A DNA stretch of 64,000 nt from positions 15,810,001 through 15,874,000 of the forward strand of contig NC_085124.1 of assembly GCF_030269925.1 (NCBI RefSeq). The letters are read 5' to 3'. Source of the stretch: Bombyx mori. Lineage: Eukaryota; Arthropoda; Insecta; Lepidoptera; Bombycidae. This document shows positions 53,409-61,851 of this stretch, piece by piece. Made by a program: the position numbers and the translations under genes. Position 1 is the first letter of the stretch, and every line of letters starts with the position of its first letter. The notes beneath the pieces were generated by a model that saw nothing but the letters and a program-made list of their open reading frames with translations, did no database searches and was not told the origin of the DNA.

Positions 53409-53414
53409 AATAAA
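53409..53414 (+). terminator. Poly(A) signal AATAAA after the plexin-like ORF
   Basis: 46 bp after the stop codon. It lies just before the end of a mariner relic, so it could belong to that element instead. Confidence 0.45.
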
Positions 53415-53424
53415 AATTGCTAAT

Positions 53425-53815
53425 GAGTCTGACGCAATTATCCTTTATTAAATGTTATTTCATTTTCCAACGTAGTCACCTTTCAGGTTTAAATACTTTG
53501 TATACATACATATATATTATTTTCTAAATCTAAGATTTCCTTTTTTTAGATTCTTCCTGATCACTTAAAAAATCATGTACCGCGGTCACGACTAGATCAT
53601 AAACTTCAAATTTATGACCCTTGAGATGTTCCTTTAACCGCGGAAATATTAAAAATAACTAGGAGCTAAGTTAAATGAATATGAAAGATGTTCCATCAAT
53701 TAGAGATAAGCTTCTTATGGCAGCCATAATAACTTTGGACTTGTGCGCGGGGGCTTTATCTTGGTGAAACAAAATAACTTCAGCGAGTTCTCTATGCTGT
53801 TGGCACAATTTGGAC
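53425..53815 (-). pseudogene. Mariner transposase C-terminal relic
   Basis: Read on the minus strand: LFHQDKAPAHKSKVIMAAI with the second catalytic Asp, a frameshifted LAPS stretch, FPRLKEHLKGHKFEVYDL, and the C-terminus YLNLKGDYV. It is a different mariner subfamily from the one at the start of the window (QDKAPAHKS instead of HDNARPH). No terminal repeats recognised. Confidence 0.82.
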
Positions 53816-54759
53816 CGAACACGTCATTGCAGCGTCTAACGGGACGAGGCAGTGCCCAGCCCGACACCTAGTCGTCAGCAGCGTCACAGTCCTCACTGTT
53901 TGATGATTTAATCTAGGGAAGGAAAGCGAGTGATTCCCGGTGAACCAACGGATTGGTCCGTTCTTTCCAGTACCAACACGCGACGGAGGGGGGACGGGCC
54001 TCTTGAATTTAACTGCGCTGGAGTCCCCAGCCCACGAGGTCCGTACAAACCACGGGGGCGAGGGTGGAAGACTGGGGCACGGCATCGAGGCCCTAAGCTG
54101 GGCATAATAACTTCCTCTCTTGAGAGGTGAACGATTAACGCACCCTACCGGGGTCGGGGGTACCGCCTAGTGCGCTAAAGACATGGGACTAGAGGCTGGT
54201 TAATCCAGTCTGGAGAAGGGCGCTCACAGACTGCCTTCATATCATTTCTGCAACGCTTTTATAGCCGACATGCAAAGTCTACAATTGTCGAGAACATTTC
54301 CGATAGTACTAGTCGTTTAGAGATATGTTTTCCCTATTTGACAGATGGCGTTATACTTCTCGAGCGTTCCCGACGTACTTCTGTCTTTCAGTCTGTACAG
54401 TAGTCTTTTGATATTATTTTCTGCTATTTAATGACAGATGGCGTTACTCTTACCGGCATAACACTACATACAACTAAATCTAATGCTAGATGACCCCTGG
54501 TGGACCCCTGGTGGACTGTTGGTGGACCTCTTTATTAGGAGTGCATCTCACGCATATTTCTGAACCTAACTTTTAACCCAGCGGAATAGCGAAAACTTCA
54601 TAAGGTGTCCGAGCTTTGGCCCTGCATTGGTACAGTAATCAATGTCGGTAATAAAGCTATGACGATTTAAAAGACATTTGTGAAAGCCTACTTCAATTTA
54701 AAAAAAGTTGTGAGCCAAGTCTATGTATATAATATATATAGTATATGTATATATATATA
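53816..54759. other. Unassigned, possible retroelement UTR; (TA)n run
   Basis: GC-rich block 53830-54240 (GTGATTCCCGGTGAACCAAC, CCACGAGGTCCGTACAAACC) resembles LINE 5' or 3' UTR but matches nothing else here. A TATATA-rich run at 54723-54759 is directly before the next SINE. Confidence 0.4.
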
Positions 54760-55207
54760 GTCATCGTGGCCTAAAGGATAAGACGTCCGGTGCATACGTG
54801 TTGAAGCGATGCACCGGTGTTCGAATCCCGCAGGCGGGTACCAATTTTTCTAATGAAATACGTACTCAACAAATGTTCACGATTGACTTCCACGGTGAAG
54901 GAATAACATCGTGTAATAAAAATCAAACCCGCAAAATTATAATTTGCGTAATTACTGGTGGTAGGACCACTTGTGAGTCCGCGCGGGTGGGTACCACTAC
55001 CCTGCCTATTTCTGCCGTGAAGCAGTAATGCGTTTCGGTTTGAAGGGTGGGGCAGCCGTTGTAACCATACTGAGAGTTTAGAACTTGTATCTCAAGGTGG
55101 GTGGCGCGTCTACGTTGTAAATGTCTATGGGCTCCAGTAACCACTTAACACCAGGTGGGCTGTGAGCTCGTCCACCCATCTAAGCAATAAAAATAAAAAA
55201 TAAAAAT
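54760..55207 (+). mobile_element. Bm1-type SINE, full-length
   Basis: Complete copy. Head GTCATCGTGGCCTAAAGG (A-box position), GTGTTCGAATCCC (B box, 54817-54829), GCGGGTACCAATTTTTCTAA linker, body, and A-rich tail (AATAAAAATAAAAAATAAAA). The intact pol III boxes make it the best reference copy in the window. Confidence 0.95.
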
Positions 55208-56842
55208 ATAATCAAACTATATTTTCCTGTCTTCACGAGATTCTTGTCGTAAGGAGCAGTGACCCCAAGCGGTCGGCGCGCAGACCCATAGCACCACATC
55301 TGGTTTGTTGACTACAACAGCTCTGGGCGCGAGAACAGACCGGTCCCAGCAGAGCGTAACATGATCATTCTCAAGAACTGGCAGGGGTACCTACCTGTCC
55401 AAGTACTATATTTGTAACAGGATACACTACAATCGGCAAGACCATATTTTAAAGCAAGTTGTTAATGGATGAAATTCATTCTTAGTATTGTTGTTAGAAT
55501 TCACTGACCTGCTCCACTAAAGGTATACCACCCGCCGGTGACGAACTACTCTATTTCCATAATTCGATTTGCTTAAACACGTTGTCGCGAGCGGTTCGAG
55601 AGGAAACGTTTGAAATATTACATTGAACTGAAGGTTATTGGTTTCAGGCAAGTTGCTCGGATTATATTTTAGGGTTGAAAAATTTATTTACTTTTGAACC
55701 TTAAAAGTACTAACAAAGGATTCGGATTCGTTATTACAAAATGCCCTAAAGCCTTGCAAAGATTTATGTATCTCGAGTCGAGGTACGAGTGTACTGGCGA
55801 GTTTGTCTAGCAATGCAAGTTCACTGTGACGCACAGAAAGGTGCTGACAGGCTTGTATTGTATTAAATTGTTTTGTAACGAGGGCTCTGCGGTAAGAGCA
55901 GGGACAGCGTCGAGGAGCAGTGGTACATACCCATGACATACATTACATACACGACGGCGCGACGCCAAAATTTTTACACGTTATGAGTACAAGCTGCGGC
56001 CGCTCTCCCCGTCTACTGAGTTCTATTAGATTATTGGAATTTCCTGGTTAAACGCGAAGCTCGATGAGAGGGGATAGAGTCTGATATCGAAGCGTGTATT
56101 GAGGGTTTTAGCATAATGAGAATGAACCGACCGGCGATATTGCGCTCAGTGCTACGCGCTGAAACAAATCTACTGAGCCGTGGGGAATCGAACAGCTGCT
56201 ACGGAGGGAAGCGCCTCCGCCGCGCAGCCGCCCACGACCTGCGAACTCGACTGGACGCGGCAACTCCTCAACTCTCTCATCTCTGTAACATCATGTATTA
56301 AATCTACTTTTGTTAGATTATCTCTCACAGTCTCTCTGTCGATACACACTCTGCTTTCTGACTCCAACCTAGGATTGATTCCCTACGTCAAATATTTAAT
56401 GGTAATTTGCACTTAATACCGACTACACTAATTAACTTCTCCTGTAACACTTTAAACCAAAAATAAACTAGTAAAGAACCTATCCAGGAAGCGATCGGAT
56501 TGCAAGCCACATCCACACTTATGAGTAGATGGATCCATGCTCTGCTTGTGTATCGGTGTACACGTCTGGACATTGATTTTCTGAAATTGTTTCAGTAAGT
56601 GAATTGTGCTGTAAAAATCGTGCGCTATCCTTATTTATCGAAGTACTGACATGAGTCGGTGCGGGGCCGGGACACATTAAGTTGCGCCCTGGCTGACGAC
56701 ACTGTGTTCACACAACACAGCAGGGATAGCACTCCGAACAACGATAGCAGCCCCGCCCCGAGTGACTCCTGGTTAGGACCACTACTGGATATAACTAAGC
56801 TGTTATGTTATAATACACTATATAATATGTACATAGTGTACT
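55208..56842. other. No gene recognised
   Basis: Several short ORFs in both strands without recognisable content. No repeat alignment in the window. Confidence 0.4.
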
Positions 56843-56954
56843 GTGTATATGACGGAGGCGGTTGGCTCCATCAGAGAGGTCCGCTTCGCTCAGCTGTTCA
56901 ACTCTGAAGTTTTTGTGCGACAATAGTCACTTGTATATAATAGTAGAAAGCTTA
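56843..56954 (+). repeat. Dispersed repeat Q, left half (interrupted copy)
   Basis: TATATGACGGAGGCGGTTGG to GCGACAATAGTCACTTGTAT and AAAGCTTA aligns with 31.04-31.15 kb. The right half resumes at 58704. Confidence 0.8.
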
Positions 56955-57519
56955 TAGTAGAATTATTTTGTCCGTGCAGTTTGGGTCATAAAACACAGCC
57001 CGGCTAGGGAGGTGAGCGTGTTGCGCGGGCGCAACGCCATTATCGATATAAACAAATGAGTCATCGAAGGCAGGTACACGGCGGCGGGTGGTATACGAAG
57101 GGTGGTGACACATTGTTATGTTAAGAGTCATTTGTACTTACCTGCAAATTGTAGTACATTATGTCGAAGAGTAATGTGTTTTTATGCATTCGATCTCTGA
57201 ATTTCTTTAGTGACACAATGGCCACTCCTTTGTATTGTATCAAAACGACAGAATTTATTAAAAATAATATTTGCACATTGCATCAACAATGTGTTAAAAT
57301 TTTTCACTGAAATAAGAATAGATCCCGAAAAGTTACAAAGTGTTAATTTCTGCCGTTCTCGTTAACTTGCTGCGGCGATATGTGGTGTAACGGCCTGGCC
57401 ACGGGGATCGGCGGTGCGAACAGCGAAGCGGTGGGCGAGGCGACCATTCGCGCAGCACCGTTTGCAGGCCACGGGTACTCACGTTCGCCGCCGCGACTAG
57501 TAAGGAAGTCCGACAGCGA

Positions 57520-57700
57520 AATGTCTATATCGAAATTATCTCGATATTGCTTACAAATTAATAGTTTTTTGGTTCAGGACCTATTATTTGGAAAAGATTG
57601 TGAAGTACATGATTTGAATAAGAATCGGAGTATACCTATAGATGGAGAATTCCACAAGAAGTACGAGAAATACTTTGGGTGGCTAGACTTCCAAATAGCT
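57520..57700 (+). pseudogene. Possible Harbinger transposase N-terminal relic
   Basis: The open frame reads LLFGKDCEVHDLNKNRSIPI then DGEFHKKYEKYFGW. The VH-x-L/I-N-x-x-R ... GEFH spacing resembles the start of Harbinger-type transposases, and the setting supports it. The core with catalytic residues is absent. Confidence 0.45.
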
Positions 57701-57718
57701 GGTCTAGCTAGTATTTCA

Positions 57719-58162
57719 GCTATTTTATTTTTTTATTGCTTAGATGGGTGGACGAGCTCACAGCCCACCTTGTGTTAAGTGGTTACTGGAGCCCATAGAC
57801 ATCCACAACGTAAATGCGCCACCCACCTTGAGATATAAGTTCTAAGGTCTCAAGTATAGTTATAATGGCTGCCTCACCCTTCAAACCGAAACGCATTACT
57901 ACTTCACGGCAGAAATAGGCAGGGTGGTAGTACCCACCCGTGTAGACTCACAAGAGGTCCTACCACCAGTAATTACGCAAATTATTATTTTGAAGATTTC
58001 ATTTTTATCACACGATGTTATTCCTTCACCGTGGAAATCAATCGTGAACGTTGAGTGTTGTTGAGTACGTATTTCATTACAAAAATTGGTACCCGCCTGA
58101 TATTCGAACACCGGTGCATCGCTCAACACGATTGCACCGGACGTCCGTTAGGCCACGACGAC
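57719..58162 (-). mobile_element. Bm1-type SINE, near full-length
   Basis: Minus-strand copy from the T-rich tail (TTTTATTTTTTTATTGCTTAG) to the head (GTTAGGCCACGACGAC on the plus strand). The B box keeps GTTCGAATA but has lost the following CCCG, so pol III activity is doubtful. Confidence 0.93.
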
Positions 58163-58703
58163 TTTAAAAATATAAAATAAAAAATAAATAAAAAATATAA
58201 AAATTTCGGCGTTAATTTTTCGCGGCGAAAACAACTAAACTCATTTAATCACTGCACTATTCGCCGCGACTACCGCTCGACTCCGTGGCTCGCACCGTCC
58301 GTATTCATGCATTTGTTTTGCTCGCCCGCCGCATCGCGCGATTCGCTCGGTACATTTCGCCGGTCGCTTCGCCGGTCGCCGGTGCGCGTGGCTTGTTAGG
58401 TACATTTCTATGCGCTTGTTTTAGTCGCTAGACGCTTCGCCGTTCGCACCGCGCGAATATTCGCATCGGCGAATGTCCCGTGGCCAGGCTGTAAGTGTTT
58501 GATTAGTGATTTTTTCTTTCATTTTTATCATTACCCTTCAAAATGACAGAACTAAATACACTATCGATAACGCTTATCGACAACAATAATGCGCATCACT
58601 ATGCCCGTCCATAAGGCTCGTGAGTGGAAGAGAGAGCGAAATACTCGCTTCACCGCTCCGATTTTTTCATGACCCAAATTGCACGGACAAAATAATTCTA
58701 CTA

Positions 58704-58823
58704 TAGTCATGAATTCTTTTGAATACCATCTCAAACAGTTGTTGACATGGGTAACGCTAATTAAACAGTTAATATTAACTATTTTTAGTTAACTGAATAC
58801 TGACGTTGCGCCGACATAATATA
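58704..58823 (+). repeat. Dispersed repeat Q, right half
   Basis: TAGTCATGAATTCTTTTGAA to TATTTTTAGTTAACTGAATA aligns with 31.15-31.25 kb and completes the split copy. Confidence 0.8.
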
Positions 58824-59195
58824 TATACTAACAGACCCGGCCACACGTTGCTGTGGCTAAGGTTTTTGTTTCTAAATAGCACGTGGCTAATACCAAAAAT
58901 TTACAAAGTAAGAACAATTGGATTTCACTGTATTGCGTTTACTACGAAATAAATTTCACTTATACTTTAGCCTCAGCAACACGTAGTGTTTATGCCATTG
59001 AATAATTAAGTGAATCGTTGGTATTTTCAGCACAGCGCCATCTATGAGATATTAATATCAGACAGTATTACAATTGTCTATAAAACTGATTTAAGGCGCT
59101 AACTGTCTTAGACTTATGAAACTTACAATTAATAACAATAAACAATAATAAGAAATCATTTTATTGTTAATTTCGGTAAAATCGGTTCAGTAGCT
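58824..59195 (+). mobile_element. Short internally deleted RTE-LINE derivative
   Basis: Its first 190 bp match the 5' parts at 17143-17228 and 22533-22625. Its last 170 bp (CGCCATCTATGAGATATT to TTTTATTGTTAATT) match the 3' UTR at 26005-26165. The whole 3.3-kb coding region is missing. It holds both ends of the LINE and no ORF, the form of a non-autonomous RTE passenger. Confidence 0.78.
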
Positions 59196-59460
59196 TCGGT
59201 GTCCATCGCGGACAAACAACGTGACACGTAATAATACAATATATAGAGATAATCGAATTTTCAACAACGTACAACTCAACTTTCTGTAGGATTATTAAAT
59301 AAATTAAATTAAATAAATAAAATAGGATTATTAATATAGGTAGGATTATTAATCTGTAAAGAAATATTATCATTTAGTCACAATAGACAAAAAATGAAGA
59401 TAAAATAAATAAATAAATTAGAAGACTACGAGCCACATAAAGTTACGAAATAATTTTAAA

Positions 59461-59582
59461 CGGTAGGCAGCGGCTTGGCTCTGCTCCTGGCATTGCTGAT
59501 GTCCATGGGCGACGGTAACCACTCACCATCAGGTGGGCCGTATGCTCGTCTGCCTACAAGGGCAATAAAAAAAAATAAAAAA
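59461..59582 (+). mobile_element. CR1/jockey-like LINE 3' tail (family A)
   Basis: CGGTAGGCAGCGGCTTGGC to GGGCAATAAAAAAAAATAAA, with differences CTCCTGG and GATGTCC from the other copies. Confidence 0.85.
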
Positions 59583-59817
59583 TATATTGTGGAACTAAAA
59601 ATTATGCTAATTGATGAAGCACCGGTATACCAAACTCCAAGGAGACTGTCGCCACTGGAACTTGTAGTTATAAATCAATACATTAAGAAAGGGCGAAATA
59701 AAAAAATTATGAAGCCAACTCATTCGAACTTCGCCAGCTCCATTGTTTTGGTAAAGAAGAAAAATAGCAGTTACAAGCTTTGTGTTGATTACAGGAGATT
59801 GAACAAGAAAAAATATA
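59583..59817 (+). pseudogene. Ty3/Gypsy reverse transcriptase N-terminal fragment
   Basis: Reads VELKIMLIDEAPVYQTPRRL, then INQYIKKGRNKKIMKPTHSN and SIVLVKKKNSSYKLCVDYRR LN, the beginning of Ty3/Gypsy RT (PVYQ-x-PRRLSP ... VKKK ... CVDYRRLN). Ends where the R1-clade LINE starts. No LTRs seen. Confidence 0.82.
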
Positions 59818-59868
59818 TTAAGGAAGGTTTCCTTTACAACGGAGGGTGAGCCTGCCAGCGCCAAATAT

Positions 59869-61851
59869 ATGGCGTTGGCGGAAGGGCCGGCGACTGCTGC
59901 GGCGTCGCCCGCCACAGGATTTGACTTTAACAAGCCATCGTCTTGCGGACTGGACGCTGCCTCTTCGGCGCAGTCTAGGGCCGCCTGCCGTGAGGCAAAA
60001 AACAATAGAAAGCTAGAAGAGATCGAGCGGCTACAGCGATCCCTAACGCTGGTGGGTCCCTCTGACCCCCTCCGATCATGTAAAATAGCCGGAAAAATTG
60101 TTGAGACCATTGCGGCCAAGTCGACTGCAGGCCTCAAGGGCTCAGAAGTGTCGGCCATGAAATCTGCGGCCGCCACACTGGAGGAAAGGCTGCAGGACGT
60201 CGTGGACCGCACCACGACGACGGAGACGGCGGGCTTGCGGCAGGAAGTGGCTCTGCTGCACACCCGCCTTGAGCAAGTGTCGACTGAGAATGCCCATCTT
60301 CAGTCGGAGAATGGGCAACTTAGAGTGGACATGGCCGAGTTGCGAACGATGGTTGCCGACCTCATCGAGCGGCAACGCAGCTCGGCCCCTGTCCCTCCTC
60401 CGCCCGAAGTGGAAGGCCTCAGCGAGGTCGAAGAGTTGAGGCGGCAGCTCCTTATACAGGAGGCGCGCAGCTCCAAGGTGGAGCGTGCGCGGCCGCCCCT
60501 CGCCCATGAGGCGAAAGGCAGTGTGCCTGTGCCGGCGCCCCGCAGACGGGTGCAGCCCGCTGTAAAAACATACAGCGGGAAGAAAGCAACACCCGCGCGA
60601 GCTCCCGCTGCGGCTGCACCTATACCCGCGGCTGCGGGGGTGCCGGCACCCACGGCCCCTGCAAGAAAACCGGCGTCCGCTCCTGCTCCGCCCCAGCCTG
60701 TGAAGGCAGGGCCTGGCAGGAGCCGAAATAAGAAGAAGGGGGGCGTCAACGCCGCCAAACCGGCACCGACTCCCCAGCCCCGCCCACTGCCCCCCGCCCC
60801 GGCCAACATGAATGAGGCCTGGACGACGGTGGTGCGGCGAGGGCCCAAAAAGGTTGCGGCGCCTGTCGCGCCGCGCCCCAAGCCCACCCCTGCGGCTGCC
60901 GCTCCCCGCCAAGAGGGTCGAGCGGAGCCGAGGGGCCGAAACGGACGAAGGAGGCCGCGCGCCCCGCGGTCGGCTGCAGTGGTAGTGGAGCTGCTGCCGG
61001 CCGGCAAAGAAAAGGGCATCACCTACCACGAGGTGATGACCCAGGCGCGCGGCGGCGTGAATGTGGACGCCCTCGGCGTGGAGGGGGGCATCAAGGTCCG
61101 GCAGACGGCCAACGGGGCCCGTCTCATAGAGTGCCCCGGCCCGAACACCAACGCCGCGGCCGAAAAATTGGCGGCCCGGCTGAGGGAGATTCTGCCGGAC
61201 CCCGAGGTGGTGCGCATCGCGCGGCCCGTGAAGATGGGAGAAGTCAAAATCACGGGCCTCGACGAGTGCGCCACGAAGGAGGAGGTCGCCGCGGCCATCG
61301 CGTCGCAGGGCAACTGCGCCCTCGCCGACGTCAAAGTCGGGGAGCTCCGGGCAACCTACTCCGGTACCCGGACGGCGTGGGCGCGTTGCCCCATCGCAAC
61401 GGCGAACCTCCTGGCCACCCCTCCACAGGGTCGGCCTTCAGATAGCCCAGGATGGCTGCGCGTGGGCTGGGTTGTGGCCCACGTGCAACTGCAGGAGAGC
61501 AGGCCGTGGCGCTGTCTTCGGTGCTTCGGCACCGGCCACGGCCTCGCCAAGTGCCCCTCGACAGTGGACCGCAGCAACCTGTGCTTCCGCTGCGGCCAAC
61601 CGGGGCACAAGGCAGCCTCCTGCACCGCAGCCGCGCCGCACTGCGTCTTGTGCGACGCGGCTAAAAGGAAGGCCGACCACCGGGCCGGGGGCCCGGCGTG
61701 CAAGTCCGCCCCCTCCTCTACAAAAACGAGGAGGGGCGGAAAGAAAAAGAAGCCGGCTGCAACAAGGGCAGCCGGCGAGTCAGTTCCCGCCGCGGCTGTT
61801 GTCGAGCCGCAGGGCGGGACAGACGAGGGAGCGATGGACGTAGCCCCGTAA
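59869..61851 (+). CDS. R1-clade LINE ORF1 (Gag-like, three CCHC knuckles)
   Basis: 660 residues. About 45-75 and 95-190 are charged and heptad-like (KLEEIERLQRSL, LRQEVALLHTRLEQVSTENA), probably coiled coil. About 190-360 are Pro/Ala-rich with basic runs (RSRNKKKGG, RGRNGRRRPRAPR). 370-530 is the conserved ORF1 core (GITYHEVMTQARGGVNVDAL, VKITGLDECATKEEVAAAIA). Zinc knuckles: CLRCFGTGHGLAKC at 549, CFRCGQPGHKAASC at 572, CVLCDAAKRKADH...C at 592. The role in the family is binding element RNA in the RNP. It ends in TAA that overlaps the ORF2 ATG. ATG 59869 is the first Met after the junction. Confidence 0.92.
   Translation: MALAEGPATAAASPATGFDFNKPSSCGLDAASSAQSRAACREAKNNRKLEEIERLQRSLTLVGPSDPLRSCKIAGKIVETIAAKSTAGLKGSEVSAMKSAAATLEERLQDVVDRTTTTETAGLRQEVALLHTRLEQVSTENAHLQSENGQLRVDMAELRTMVADLIERQRSSAPVPPPPEVEGLSEVEELRRQLLIQEARSSKVERARPPLAHEAKGSVPVPAPRRRVQPAVKTYSGKKATPARAPAAAAPIPAAAGVPAPTAPARKPASAPAPPQPVKAGPGRSRNKKKGGVNAAKPAPTPQPRPLPPAPANMNEAWTTVVRRGPKKVAAPVAPRPKPTPAAAAPRQEGRAEPRGRNGRRRPRAPRSAAVVVELLPAGKEKGITYHEVMTQARGGVNVDALGVEGGIKVRQTANGARLIECPGPNTNAAAEKLAARLREILPDPEVVRIARPVKMGEVKITGLDECATKEEVAAAIASQGNCALADVKVGELRATYSGTRTAWARCPIATANLLATPPQGRPSDSPGWLRVGWVVAHVQLQESRPWRCLRCFGTGHGLAKCPSTVDRSNLCFRCGQPGHKAASCTAAAPHCVLCDAAKRKADHRAGGPACKSAPSSTKTRRGGKKKKPAATRAAGESVPAAAVVEPQGGTDEGAMDVAP

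Larger units (their letters stand above)
57391..58491 (+). mobile_element. PIF/Harbinger-like element with TAA target duplication
   Basis: Left end CGGCCTGGCCACGGG, right end inverted CCCGTGGCCAGGCTG (one mismatch), flanked by TAA on both sides (57388-57390, 58492-58494). Subterminal GC-rich blocks (GGTGCGAACAGCGAAGCG) recur inverted. 3-bp TWA duplications are typical of PIF/Harbinger. Contains a short coding relic and a Bm1. Confidence 0.82.
56955..58703. mobile_element. TA-flanked inverted-repeat DNA transposon
   Basis: Termini TAGTAGAATTATTTTGTCCG and the inverted mate CGGACAAAATAATTCTACTA are nearly identical over about 40 bp and recognisable for longer (CGGAGCGGTGAAGCGAG at the right end). 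TA on both sides (56953-56954, 58704-58705), and the paralogous empty site at 31.15 kb has a single TA. This fits the Tc1/mariner superfamily. No transposase ORF. The interior is mostly another transposon. Confidence 0.85.

Noticed and set aside
60142..61022. Long minus-strand frames of 240-295 codons
   Set aside because: Shadows of the GC-rich R1-clade ORF1; low-complexity Arg/Gly/Ala content and no domain.
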